A DNA stretch of 64,000 nt from Cutaneotrichosporon cavernicola (GCF_030864355.1 NC_083397.1:1736001-1800000); one strand, 5' to 3'; numbered from the stretch's first letter, positions 35,560 to 46,841 are shown. The notes: a model not told the origin generated them from the letters alone. Numbers and translations are program-made.

Positions 35560-37530
35560 TGTGGATGAGTGTGGAAGTAGTGGGGGTGAGGTAGTGTGAG
35601 GTAGGAAAGCAGAGGTTGTTGCAGGGGGATTATGTATGTAGGCTAGACTACCCAGAGACTGCCACTTTCAGGCACGCCCTTTGGTTCCTGTTGATCTCAA
35701 GACGTGTTTGATTCAAAATCACCTGCATTCTGGGATCAACGTGCCTGCACGTGACTCTTGATCTGATTGATCTTTTTCAAGATGATTGCAATGTCAATAT
35801 CAAGATCATTGGACAAACAGACCTGACGGCATGCGAGGGCGAGGCACAAATGATCTGATCTACTTGGGCCTTGGATCCATGCTTGAGAGCCAGCCTGAGC
35901 AGGCGAAGAGAGAATGCATAGGTTAGAGGATAACGGGTATGTATGCTATATCCGGACCACGCGGATACCTCCTCCGCCTGCCCCACTCCGACGTTACTGC
36001 CCCACTCTGAGGAACATGTATCGTGGCGGTCGATCAAGCCGTAGTCCGTTGTCCGTTGTCACCAACACCACTTCTACGGGCTCCAGGTTGATCTGGGTTT
36101 GCCTGTAGTGTGATACATAGGGCGCACATTGCCTTCGTATGATGCACTGCTGGCTGGCTAACCGCAGGCCGACCAGCTGTCGGCTGGATGTTACTGACTT
36201 CTACCTCGTCCCAGCACTCTCAGCCAACTTGGGCACTTTCGCATTTCCCAGCCCCTGGTAGGCTTGGGTGTCCCAGACTGAGCATTAAGTGGTTCTGTTC
36301 CGTCCGAGTCTTGGGATCGGCGCCCCAACCCCGGTAAATGTGCCACATTCGCCAGGTAGAACCCCCCTGCACCCCGTGATACGCTATGCATGCGGAATCT
36401 GGTATTTTTCCCGTACTCCTCTCATCTCATATGACTGGAACTTTCAATCAGTGGGGATATGGGATATGGTTTGCTGACGGGCTGGAGGATGCTCACCTAT
36501 GCGGCCTTCGTTATTTAACAACCGTTGTTCAAAGAGTGCACATCATATCAAGAAAATGGGACGACCATTCCAAATTAGATAGGCTATGGTAGTGGGGTAT
36601 AGGGGTTAGGTTTGCGCGGTTTAGAGCAGCAGATATGATCTGGGTCGGGAGGAAAATGGGACTAAGTACCCAGGTCTGTTGCTGAGTTTGTTGCTGAGAG
36701 GTAGCATATGAACACTCTACGCGTTATCCTAAGTGGAAAGGACTGGGGCATCTCCGCTGAACCAGAGGGCGGTATAGCGAGCTGCGAGTAGGACTGTAAG
36801 GGTAAACAGAAGGCGGATAGAACACGGAGTTGTTGAGGAAGCGACGGGGCGGCGGTCGAAGCCTGCACCGAAGTACTCGCTTACCTGTCTCCATAGGTCT
36901 CATTGAATCTGGCTACTGGACAGAACCAAGGCAGTTGAGCTCTCTCACACCCGAGCGAAGGCATTCATATTACATAGAGCACCGAACTGACACAAACAGG
37001 ACAACAGCACACAAGATGTGGTTGTGCCACTTGGGCCGAGGGCAATTAGCCGAATCAACAGATTTAACAGAGTCCTCGGCTCGCACAAGTCTATAGTAAG
37101 TCCCTTTGCCTGCCCCACTCCTTTCAATCGGCACTGGACATCAAGCCGAGTCCGACACTCACCCAAACACAAAGGCTCCCACAATACATCTATCAGTAAC
37201 GTCCCAAGCTCCGCAAGCCCAGCGTCTGATCGACAGTGTCTGATCGATTCAAGGAAAAGAAGCTTGCGTCCGAGCGAAAGAGTCACGTCAGCATCCTAAC
37301 GCACACATCAGCCGAGTCGCGCGCGATATCACAGAGGACATGCACCGGTCGCCCTTGCCACCCGACAGCCAGCAGAGCACCCCGACCACACACGCAAGCT
37401 GCAACAACACAAAGCAAGTCTCGGAAATCTGCATCACTACATGACGATGCTAAAAGGTAGGCGAGCGAAAACGAAGTGACGAAGGGTTCTACTCGGTGCG
37501 TCAGTGCGCCGCGTCCGTGGCCGGAAAGGC
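35560..37530. other. Intergenic, 1.97 kb (H3 promoter and beyond)
   Basis: It is AT-richer than the genes. The proximal 230 bp upstream of H3 carry sequence words shared with the H2A/H2B promoter (35706-35716, 35733-35742, 35776-35787). Beyond about 35,900 I see only short open frames without coding bias, and no RNA gene that I can support. Confidence 0.55.
35706..35787. promoter_or_regulatory. H3 upstream elements shared with H2A/H2B promoter
   Basis: Three words occur here 147-228 bp upstream of the H3 start: GTTTGATTCAA (35706), GGATCAACGT (35733) and TTCAAGATGATT (35776). The same 10-mer and 12-mer occur in the same orientation upstream of H2A (38211 and 38127). The reverse complement of the 11-mer is at 38236. 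They are candidate binding sites for histone-gene regulators. Confidence 0.55.
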
Positions 37531-37988
37531 TTAGACGTCCTGCGAGGCGTTGCCAGCCTTCTTGCCCTTGCCCGTCTTCTGGGGAAGGAGCTCGGTAAGG
37601 ATGTTGGGGAGGACACCACCCTGCGAGATGACGACCGAGCCGAGGAGCTTGTTGAGCTCCTCGTCGTTGCGGACCGCGAGCTGCAGGTGACGGGGGACGA
37701 TACGAGACTTCTTGTTGTCACGGGCGGCGTTACCGGCGAGCTCGAGGATCTCGGCAGCGAGGTACTCAAGAACGGCAGCGAGGTACACTGGGGCGCCGGA
37801 ACCGATACGCTGGGCGTAGTTGCCGCGCTTGAGGAGACGGTGGATACGACCAACAGGGACTACGAGTTAGACCAGGGGTAACAGACGGGCAAGGTGGACG
37901 ACTTACACTGAAGGCCGGCCTTGGCCGAACGTGTCGACGACTTGGTCTCGCCGCCAGACTTTCCACCAGACTTGCCACCGGACGACAT
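37531..37988 (-). CDS. HTA1: Histone H2A (with SQD-type C-terminus)
   Basis: Exons 37988-37907 and 37859-37531 (47-nt intron, GTAAGT...CTAACTCGTAG) give 136 residues. The core is unmistakable: [55 protein letters not shown], then [22 protein letters not shown] and [15 protein letters not shown]. The C-terminus ends ASQDV, an SQ(D/E)-hydrophobic motif, so this canonical H2A should also serve as the DNA-damage-phosphorylated H2A.X form, as usual in fungi. The N-terminal tail is longer and Gly/Ser/Lys-rich. It is divergent from H2B. Confidence 0.98.
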
Positions 37989-38542
37989 TATTGATAGGTT
38001 ACTGTTGGGGGTTGGGGGTGGGTTGAGTAGAGTAGAGTAGAGAGGAGAGTGTTGATACGTTGAAGGTTGAGTGGAGGAAGAAGGAACTTTGGATACGGAT
38101 GAGCTATGATCTATTATAGCAATCTGTTCAAGATGATTTGAACCACTTGCTATGCCTAGAGCTGTAGACTGTAGACCAAGGTAAGGGTACAAAGTCTGAA
38201 GGTGGAGTTTGGATCAACGTTTGACTATACCAATGTTGAATCAAACTACTCTAAAGGTTAATCAAACATACTGATTATTCAATAAATGTCATTTTTTATT
38301 GACGTGTATCTAAAAAGAGTGACCCTTTGCTCGGATGTTCCTCTCTAAGCCACGCAAGCTTGTATCCAAAACACTCCGAGGTCTCGATTCCCTCATCCAT
38401 TTACTTGATACCTATAACTACTCGACTCGTCTCTCTACACAGTCTACTTGTTCCCTCGTACAAACCAACCCGGTCTTATCCAACCTCACCACCACCACAT
38501 CCTTCTTCTCCCACCACCACCACCTCAAACCACTACACTACC
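37989..38542. promoter_or_regulatory. Divergent H2A/H2B promoter, 554 bp
   Basis: It holds words shared with the H3 promoter: TTCAAGATGATT (38127-38138), GGATCAACGT (38211-38220) and TTGAATCAAAC (38236-38246), plus a second TTAATCAAAC (38258-38267). An inverted repeat, TCAATAAA-8 nt-TTTATTGA, lies at 38279-38302. The H2B leader is a long CACC/CT-rich tract. The region is markedly AT-richer than its flanks in the middle. Confidence 0.6.
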
Positions 38543-39016
38543 ATGGTGAGTCTTGCCCTCAGGCTTGTCACGTCGTCCAACCCAGCTAACGCTCAGCCTC
38601 CCAAGTCTACCGTCGCGTCCAAGGCTCCCGCTTCGCAGGCCTCCAAGGCCCCAGCTGCCGCGTCCAAGGCGCCCGCCAAGGCCGCAAAGACGTCGTCGAC
38701 CGCCAAGGAGGGCGGCAAGAAGCGCACCAAGAAGCGTGTCGAGTCGTACTCGTCGTACATCTACCGCGTCCTCAAGCAGGTCCACCCCGACACCGGTATC
38801 TCCAACAAGGCCATGGCCATTCTCAACTCGTTCGTCGCCGACATCTTTGAGCGCATTGCCACCGAGGCGTCCAAGCTCGCATCGTACAACCACCGCTCGA
38901 CCATTTCGTCGCGTGAGATTCAGACGGCCGTCCGCCTCATCCTTCCCGGAGAGCTCTCGAAGCACGCTATCTCGGAAGGCACCAAGGCCGTCACCAAGTT
39001 CTCGTCGTCCAAGTAA
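38543..39016 (+). CDS. HTB1: Histone H2B
   Basis: The first coding exon is just the ATG (38543-38545). Intron 38546-38596 (GTGAGT...GCTAACGCTCAG) is followed by exon 38597-39016, giving 140 residues. The tail is Lys/Ala/Ser/Pro-rich ([14 protein letters not shown]...). The fold is classic: [44 protein letters not shown], then [34 protein letters not shown], including the ubiquitylated Lys near the end. The intron is 51 nt, in frame and without a stop, so unspliced RNA would still be translatable with 17 extra residues. Confidence 0.97.
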   Translation: MVSLALRLVTSSNPANAQPPKSTVASKAPASQASKAPAAASKAPAKAAKTSSTAKEGGKKRTKKRVESYSSYIYRVLKQVHPDTGISNKAMAILNSFVADIFERIATEASKLASYNHRSTISSREIQTAVRLILPGELSKHAISEGTKAVTKFSSSK

Positions 39017-40090
39017 GCGCATCGCGCCGGTTGGTTGCGCGATTGTATTCGAGGACTGAGCACGGGACATATGCCTGTGGCTCCTTTTCGTTTTCGTTCT
39101 GCTCTTTGTTGATGGATGTATCCTCCGTCTGTCCAAACGATTTACTGCCGGGAGGTGTGAGGCGGGTTGTGCAGTTGCGTAGGCGGAGGGCGGCAAGGCG
39201 CAGGCCGAGTTGTGTTGGATTTGCGTGCATGATTTTGATCAGCGCCATTGCCGCGTTTGAGAAACAAAGTGTTTGGATATTGGTTGGTAGGAAGGAAACG
39301 ATGGTGCGCGCCAGTTACCCCTCAGCTAATACGCATCCTCACGACTTGGAAGCGTTGCAACCCCAGCATCCAGCAGAGTCTTCAGCTCCAGATTCTAGAC
39401 CGCCGTTGCAGAGGACTGGAAGTCATGGGGATGAGTTGCACAGGTCTGAGGACTTGGGCCCTTTCAAGCCATGTTCATGTTCTTAAGCTGAACCGTGCTG
39501 CAGAAGCGCTAACCCTACCAACCGATTACAGCGGGGTTTAATTCCTCCACAGTCCAAGCTGTCCTTGCACTAAGGTATGGTGCCGCCACATCCACCAGTG
39601 TGGTGATCCTAATAGTGCAAATAATAGGAATAGGAATGTAATTAATCCTAGAATAATATATAGTGCGTGAGGTTACGAATGGAATGCAGACGACAGCGAC
39701 CAGGCCGTCCAACACAAGCCTTTGCGACCCACCGCATGCAGTACACTTCCCAGACCTCAAGTAATGTGATAAAAGTCCTGCTGGTGCGGCCATTGCTTCT
39801 CACATGATTTGAAATGTCATAGTCGCTAGGATGCTTCTCAAGGAGAGTGTTCGTGGCGTTCAGTTGACTTCGGTGGGTCTGTGAGCTGTTGGGAACAATG
39901 CAATAACCATACCCCGTGTGCACAGCAGCATAGGCCTACAAGGGCCTTGCCAACAGTGTACGCAAGAGCCATTCGCCTTCCTTGAGAGTCCCATCCTTCA
40001 TCGCCTCATCATCAACTCAACCTCAACGTCTGATCATCACTTATCCGACCATCCGACCATCCGACCATCCGGCAAGACCTCAATCCGACA
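39017..40090. other. Intergenic, 1.07 kb
   Basis: It lies downstream of H2B and upstream of the coiled-coil orphan. The middle (39540-39900) is AT-rich. The end has three GACCATCC units (40046-40070) just before the orphan's start. No gene is supported. Confidence 0.5.
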
Positions 40091-41707
40091 ATGGCGGACA
40101 CCGCGGGCCGACCGGCGGCATCTGCCTCAGCTACACGTCCCTTGTCACAGAGGGAGACAGAGACACGCGATATCTCCTCCAAGCCTGTGGACCTGGTGGC
40201 CGCTCGCCGGATGTACGCCAAGACGGCGAACCTCATCATGCTCTGGAAGCACATTTACGCTCGTTGGACGCCCGAGGAGCGCCAGGCCTTCCACTATCCT
40301 CATTGCAAGATGGGCGAGATACAGCGATTCCTCGAGGGGGCGCCTGACACCTGGAAGGCGGTCGAGTACAATTCCTTAGCCGTCTCGGACACCCACCTGC
40401 ATGCCCAGCTCGAGTCAAAGACGGCGAGGTTTGGGGAGGTCGCCCTTTTCATTACGAGAACTTCCGAGCTGCCACGTGCCACCCGAATGTGGGCAGACCT
40501 CGAAAGCATAGAGTGTAGGGTGTTTGATGAGGACATGTCTGCCCAGTTGGCGGCGATTGAGAATAGTCGCTTGAGCGCCGAGGACGTCAAGAATGCTCTG
40601 TTCTCAAGCCGGCTCTTGCGCGATTTGCCCACGACGACAGAGGGGTGGCTGGACATTACGAGAGAAGCTGATTTGGAGATCTTAGCAATCCGCCGCCAGC
40701 TAAATCGTTCGCACTGCGAGATCGAGCGCCTCAACAACACCATTTCAAAGATGCCCAACGCGGACGCGGAAGGGGCGGCCGAACGCAAGAAGGCAGCGGA
40801 TGAGAATCGCCACCTGCAAACGCGCCTACGTATTGCGCTCAAGGAGATCGAGGGCATCAAAGATGCCGCATTGAGGATGCCCACGAAGGATAAGGAAGCC
40901 GCGGGCGAGCGCAAGAACGCCACCGACGAGGGTTCGACGCTCTCGGACTTGCGTAACGCAAAGGCGGACAACACGACGGCGTTGGGCTGGTTCGATGACC
41001 TCAACGACGCCATGTCGGTAACGGAGATTAAGGAGAAGCTGCTTGAAACGGAAAAGGACTGGGAACTAAAGTACACCAGCATGCTGGAGGAGGTGAATCT
41101 GTATAATGACCTGTACAGGAACCAGATCAACTCCCTCGAAAAGTCCAGGGCCGAAGCCCGGCAGTGGGAGCATGGCCACGATCTCCAGGTCCAAGAGGCG
41201 AAGCGCTGGCAGACAAAGTACGAGGCCGAGGCCGAAAAGGCCTCCAATTACCAGGCTGAGGCCGGAAAGGCCTTCAAGTACCAGACCGTACAACACCTCG
41301 CCGAGGGCCAGGTGAAGCGTTTGGAGGCAGCACTCAAGGTGGCTACCGGCGATTTGAACCGATCGAACGCACAGTTGGAGGAATACAGGGCCAAGGATGA
41401 AGCCGCCAGGGCGGGCTCGTCTTCATCCCAGAGACCCGAGACCAACCCCGCTCCGCGCTCGGAACCCAACTTGGCCAAGGCTTGGACTCGGCCGCGGCCC
41501 CCCCAAATAAACGCTTATCAACGACCCACCAATCCTCCCGGAGCACGCCAGGGGCGCAGTGCAGGAGGGCACCCGGGAACCAGTGCAGGAGGGCGTCATC
41601 ATCCGAACAACATTCCGGGGACGACGCAACAGGCTGGCGCCCCCAGCTCCAGCTACTGGAGCCCGGCACAAGGCCCCCAGGCTCGGACACCGCCGTTCTC
41701 AGAGTGA
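40091..41707 (+). CDS. Coiled-coil protein, orphan, almost intronless
   Basis: One uninterrupted frame encodes 538 residues, unusual among the intron-rich neighbours. The first 170 residues look globular (LVAARRMYAKTANLIMLWKHIYARWTPEERQAF, FLEGAPDTWKAVEYNSLAV). Residues about 190-450 are predicted coiled coil, with Glu/Lys/Leu heptads and repeated phrases: two related AAERKKAADE / AAGERKNATDE units and EAEKASNYQAEAGKAFKYQ. The last 80 are Gly/Pro/Ser/Gln-rich. After the stop another frame continues coding-like to 41831 (SDLGNAKLQDHPPPPPYEDR...REARWAAFQLGG). A 52-nt intron, 41595-41646, would reach it, giving a longer alternative C-terminus. I recognise no family. A structural or cytoskeletal role is only a guess. 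Confidence 0.7.
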   Translation: MADTAGRPAASASATRPLSQRETETRDISSKPVDLVAARRMYAKTANLIMLWKHIYARWTPEERQAFHYPHCKMGEIQRFLEGAPDTWKAVEYNSLAVSDTHLHAQLESKTARFGEVALFITRTSELPRATRMWADLESIECRVFDEDMSAQLAAIENSRLSAEDVKNALFSSRLLRDLPTTTEGWLDITREADLEILAIRRQLNRSHCEIERLNNTISKMPNADAEGAAERKKAADENRHLQTRLRIALKEIEGIKDAALRMPTKDKEAAGERKNATDEGSTLSDLRNAKADNTTALGWFDDLNDAMSVTEIKEKLLETEKDWELKYTSMLEEVNLYNDLYRNQINSLEKSRAEARQWEHGHDLQVQEAKRWQTKYEAEAEKASNYQAEAGKAFKYQTVQHLAEGQVKRLEAALKVATGDLNRSNAQLEEYRAKDEAARAGSSSSQRPETNPAPRSEPNLAKAWTRPRPPQINAYQRPTNPPGARQGRSAGGHPGTSAGGRHHPNNIPGTTQQAGAPSSSYWSPAQGPQARTPPFSE

Positions 41708-41831
41708 TCTTGGGAACGCGAAGTTGCAAGACCACCCGCCTCCTCCACCATACGAAGACAGGGCCTCCATCGAAAGGTCCTTGGACGAGAAGAGAGAAGC
41801 GAGGTGGGCCGCGTTTCAACTTGGAGGTTGA

Positions 41832-42809
41832 CCATATTAGGCGGCCAGATTGTGATTTGTATATCAAGTAGCACTAGGCTTGAAGATGGAGTTTGGGTGT
41901 GCATTGTTGTGCAGCATGTGTTTGGGAGGCTGGGTTGATGTGGCGACGTGGCGATTTGGGAAGTGAGTCGGAAGCAGACATCCGGTAGGGCGGGTAGTTT
42001 GGTGATTATCTGAACTGCAGCATATTCCAGTCGGGATTGTGGATTGCTAGTTGCTACGGTGAAGATGTTGATGGTACAGTGCGGAAACTAACCTGGTGGT
42101 TTGGAGGGGTTGGGCTTTCAGAGCACTCAGCGTCATTCAATTGGCGAATTAAACAATGCTGGTGCATGGGTAAAGGTAGTTTAGATCAAAGTGTAAACCA
42201 TAAGATTTCATAGAATGCTTAGAATGGATTTATGATAGGAGACTTCATCTTTTCACTCCCGCAATGTTCAGATTCAAAACTAAACAGTGCTGTGGTAGGT
42301 TTCACCTTTGGGGTGGCCACAGCGGGAACCGCTTCCAATTGTCAGGTTGTAAATGCTCCAACATCGACATTACGCACAACTAAGTACACTCGTGCTATCA
42401 CATGAACGCTCTAAAGATACTGAGAGCAGGTTCATGAAGTTGACCACATGTACAGGGTGCAGAATTGCTCCGTCACTGTGCTCTATGGTACTCCTCACTC
42501 CTTCCTCCCCCTTCTTCAACTGATTCGGCCCACAAGCCCACAGCTCGCCTTTGCTTGATCGATGTTTGGGCCAGCGCAACTAACGTACAGTAACTAACAC
42601 TCGTCGGGCGCTGTTGCTTCTCCTCCATCCCCGGCGCTGTTGCTTTCTCCCCTCCGGCCTTCCCTCCCCCTCCCCACATCCTACAAGCAATCACACACAA
42701 ACACCCGCCCTACTGCCCAGCCACGCCCAAACCACGCTCAAGCCATTTGCACCGCTGCATAGCGATGGAGCCCGTGTACCGGGCATTTCCCTACTGCTCT
42801 CTACGTGCT
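41832..42809. other. Intergenic, 0.98 kb, AT-rich
   Basis: It lies between the orphan gene and the ATP16 stop. It is among the most AT-rich parts of the window (42100-42450). Short frames near 42600-42750 have no coding bias. No RNA gene or repeat was identified. Confidence 0.5.
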
Positions 42810-43544
42810 CTACTTGGAAAGGGCAGCCTGGAGAGCCTCAAAGACCTCGACCTCGATGGTGGCCTCGGCCTTCTCAGCCTCGGGCGCCGACGAGCCGAGC
42901 ACCTTGTTAGCCTCGGCGAGGCCGGCGCGGACGTTCTCGATCGAAAAGTTCTCGAGGGGGTAAGCCTCGACAGCGTTGATCGTGAGCGAGTTGTTGCCGT
43001 GCATGGTAGCGAAGCCGGTCGAGACTGGGGTGAGATACGGCTGGAAAGAGAGACATACCGAACCACTTGCCCGACTTGCCGCCGTCCTCGATGACCTCGA
43101 CGACACCGGGGCGGAGAGCCTCGATGGCGGGAACGTGGTTGGCGAGGATACCCATGTCACCAGTGGCAGCGGGGATGTTGACCTGGGTCACGCCCTCCGC
43201 GGAGAAGAGAGCCTGGGGTTAGTCTTGGGTTCGAGTTGGCCATCTGCATGCTTTCGCTGCCTCTCCTCTTGCGTGAAATCGTCTCTCTTTCCTGTTCTCG
43301 AACTAGGCGCAAGACCACGCTGCGCCTCGCCTCGGCCAACCCCATCACACTCCCTCAAACCCTCCACTCGACTTCGGCCAATCCTCCACATCAAACCCGA
43401 ACGAGAACCGAGACCCACCTGGTGGGGAAGGACGAGCGAGAGCTTGAGCTTGTCGTCGGCAGCGGCGGCGTACCCCCTGCGCAGGGTCGCGGCCTGGACG
43501 CGCGAGGCAACGCGGAGCGACGAGGTGAGGCGGAGAGCGGACAT
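42810..43544 (-). CDS. ATP16: Mitochondrial F1-ATP synthase delta subunit
   Basis: Exons 43544-43419, 43212-43059 and 43024-42810 give 164 residues. The subunit is part of the central stalk, coupling proton flow to ATP synthesis; it corresponds to bacterial epsilon. An Arg-rich presequence (SALRLTSSLRVASRVQAATLRRGYA) is followed by KLKLSLVLPHQALFSAEGVTQVNIPAATGDMGILANHVPAIEALRPGVVEV, the conserved beta-sandwich, and a helical C-terminus rich in Glu and Ala. The second intron is only 34 nt. It is divergent from UTP14. Confidence 0.95.
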
Positions 43545-44010
43545 TTTCTGCGTGTGAGCGGCGCGCACAGTCGGGATAGGCGTGGTCGTTGAGGAAGAGG
43601 AGTAGGAGGAGGGAAGATTATGAGAGAGCAAGGGGGGAGACGGGGAGATGTGTTGGCAACAGATACGCACGAGGGTGGGGTGGAGAGGCGAGTTGGTAGC
43701 CTTGTCGAGCTCGAGTTCGACGTGCAGGCAGCGAGTGGCAGCGACCGGGGCTGGGGGCTGCGACGCAGGGGGGGGGTTGCTTCCGGCCAGCCAGGAGGCA
43801 GAGCGGGCCTACCGGGGACTTCCGCGCTTCCGATAACTCCGCTGGGGTCCGAGTGTGGCTTTTTCATTTTCACCAGGTTTAACCGTATCAACCCCCACCT
43901 GGCTTTTGTATTGCCACTCAGGCACCGCACGTGGCCGGCTGTGACTGAGATTTTGGATGTCCATTCTGCAATGAGGGGAGATTGGGAAGTTGAATCAACA
44001 CCAAACCATC
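43545..44010. promoter_or_regulatory. 466-bp divergent promoter, ATP16 / UTP14
   Basis: Start codons face outward across 466 bp. Open frames on either strand are antisense or leader-like. No defined element is recognised. Confidence 0.45.
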
Positions 44011-46841
44011 ATGGGACGCAACAACGGGCGCGCACCCAGCACGCGAGTGTTCTCCGCCTCCTCCTCTGGAGGAGGGAAGCGCAAGCAGCGTACCCGTGAA
44101 CCGAAGGAGGTGGTCGACATTGACGACGCGTACACTTTCGATGAGAAGCTGCCAAAGCGCCACCGTACATCGGCCGCGCAGCTGAGCCTCGCTCGCGACG
44201 AGGCTCAGCCTGAGCGCCCTGGCGCTGAAGATGACGACGAGGATATGGCTGCGCGGATCCGCAAGGTTGCCATGCAGATTGCTGGGGACGACGCGGCCGA
44301 GGTGGAGGAGAGCGACGACGAGGATATCGACTCGGACGAGGCTTGGGAGGAGGACGGGAGTGATGAGGAGCGGTGGGGAGATGTGTTTGCCAACATCAAG
44401 AAGGGCAAGGGGAAGAAGGGAAAGGCGGTCGTCTTGAAGGTAAGAAAGGGAGAGTTGGAGAGCTGACAGTAGCCGGCCAAGCCTATCAATATCAACCTCG
44501 ACGAGACGGATGACGAGAGCGATCCCGAGGTCGAGCGGTCGCCTAGGACGGCGTTCAATTCGGCGTTCCCGGACGAGGAGGAGGATGAGGAAGAAGATGA
44601 CGACGAGGAGATGGAGGAGGATGACGAGGACGAGGATGACGAGGACGAGGACGAGGTCTTCGACGAGGACCCCGAACTCCCGTCTGACCTGTCTGACGAC
44701 GACGACGATGCCGGAATGGACGGTCTCGATGCCTTTGTCGACAGCCTCACGAGCGCGGACAAGAAGCGCAAGACGGACGCCGACGAGCCCGCGGCCAAGA
44801 AGCGGCGTGTGCTGCCCGTCCAGGCCGCTCCGGGTGTCGGCGACGGTGACTTTGCGCTCAAGAGCAGTAAGCTATGCACCATCTATTCTAGCTGACACCA
44901 GAAACCAAGGTCGACCTCGCTTCACTCATTTCGTCCAACCCTGCCCTGTCGGGCGCGAGCGCGCTGCTGCCGTCCAAGAGCGACAAGAAGTCATCGTCGG
45001 TGCTCAAGTCGGGCGTGCTCCCTGCACCCCTTCCCACCGTCGTTCAGGACCGCATTGATCGCGAGGCCGCATACGAGAAGACGCGCGAGGAGGGGCAGAA
45101 GTGGAGCGGGCTTATGAAGCGCGTCAAGGAGGCCGAGCACCTCTCGTTCCCACTGCAGGCCAAGGCACGTGGCGGCACCAAGAGCGCGGGTGAGGTCGTG
45201 GCGAGCTTCAAGCCCGAGGGCGAGCACGAGAGTGCTGTCGATGCTCTGCTAGCTGCTGCCAACCTTACCGACAAGGGCGTCGCTGCAGCCGAGGACGAGG
45301 CTCTGCGCGGGCAAGATCTGTCGCCGGAGGAGATCGAGGCGCGCCGCGCGGAACTGCGGTACCAACGCGAGCTCATGTTCCGTGCCGAGCAGAAGGCGAA
45401 ACGCGTGAGCAAGATCAAGAGCAAGACGTTCCGCAAGCTGGCGCGCAAGCGCGCTGCCAAGGCGTCGGCCAACGGCGTCTCGCTCGAGGACCTGGAGCGT
45501 CTGGACCCCGAAGCGGCGGAGGAGGAACGCGAGCGCCTTGAGCGTGAGCGGGCACGGGAGCGTGCAACGTTGCGCCACGGAGCGCGGAGTCGCTTTGGCC
45601 GCGGTGCGGATGGCGAGGGTACTGAGGCTGAGGCGGCGGAGCGGAGGACACAGCGCAACGAGATGCTCGAGATGCGCGACAAGCTGCAGCGCAAGATCCA
45701 TGGGCGCGAGTCTGGGGAGAGTGCGAGCGAGAGCGAGGAGTCTGCCGATGAGGACGACGAGGACGCAATCAAGGCGCGTGCGTTCGACCAGCTCGCGTCT
45801 CTCAGCAGCAAGGACGACACACCCGCCGCCAAGAAGGGCCTCATGCAGATGAAGTTTATGCAGAAGGCCCAGGAGCGCCGCATGCGCGAGGTCGCAGACG
45901 AGGCGGACGCCTTGCGCCGCGACATCGACATGTTTGGCGAGGAGAATGACGAGAGCGAGGACGAGGACGCACCACAGGTCCTCAAGCTCGGCGAGGGCCG
46001 GATGGTGTTCTCTGGGCCTGGTGACCTCGAGGTTACCGACAAGGCGACCCCAGCTAAGGGGAAGCAGGGCGAGAAGAAAGCCGAGAAGGAGGTCCCGCGC
46101 TACAACCCTTCGCCATCCCCCGAACCCGCCTCTGCCAACCCATGGCTTGATGCATCAGCCTCCGCCGGGCCATCACGCAAGAAGAACGCTATCAACAAGA
46201 GCTCTGAAGCCAAGGCCGTACGTGCGCTCAAGAAGGCCGCGCGGACCAAGGACGACGACGTGGACGAGGTCGAGATCAACGTAGACGTCGGGAAGAAACT
46301 GAGCCGCTCTGAAGCCAAGAAGGCAGCTAAGGCTGAGGCAGCAAACGATTCATCGGACGACGAGCTCCTCCCTGCTTCGGGAGTCAAGGCATTTAAGCAG
46401 CGCGAGCTGGTAGCCGAGGCCTTTGCTGGCGACGACGTGGTGGCCGACTTTGAAGCCGAGAAGCAGGCTGTAATTGACGCAGACGCGCCTCAAGAAGTAG
46501 ACACGACCCTTGCAGGCTGGGGCGGATGGGGCGGCAAGGGTGTTCGTAAACGCAAGCCAAACGCCAAGATGATCAAGAAGACTGCGGGGGTCGACGCCGC
46601 TGCTCGTAAGGACGCCGGTCGGGCCAACGTCATCATCACGGAGAAGAAGGACCGTAAGGCGGCGAAATACCTCCCTACCGACCTACCGTTCCCATTCACC
46701 AGCGTCAAGCAGTACGAGGCGCAGTTTGCCAACCCTGTCGGCAGCGAGTGGAATGCGAGGGCGGGATTCCAGAGGCAGACTTTGCCACGGGTTACCAAGA
46801 AGCCGGGAGCGATCATCGAGCCTGTGCGCAGGTTGTTTTAG
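44011..46841 (+). CDS. UTP14: SSU processome protein Utp14
   Basis: Exons 44011-44439, 44473-44866 and 44902-46841 (introns of 33 and 35 nt) give 920 residues. Utp14 is a nucleolar U3 snoRNP/SSU processome factor that activates the helicase Dhr1. The first 300 residues have long Asp/Glu runs (up to about 40 acidic residues with few breaks, near 44,570-44,720). Next come KTKVDLASLISSNPALSG, then PLPTVVQDRIDREAAYEKTREEGQKWSGLMKRVKEAEHLSFPLQ, YQRELMFRAEQKAKRVSKIKSKTFRKLARK, GLMQMKFMQKAQERRMREVADEADALRRDI, and the diagnostic C-terminus LPFPFTSVKQYEAQFANPVG-EWN. The start is set at the ATG at 44011. Confidence 0.95.
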
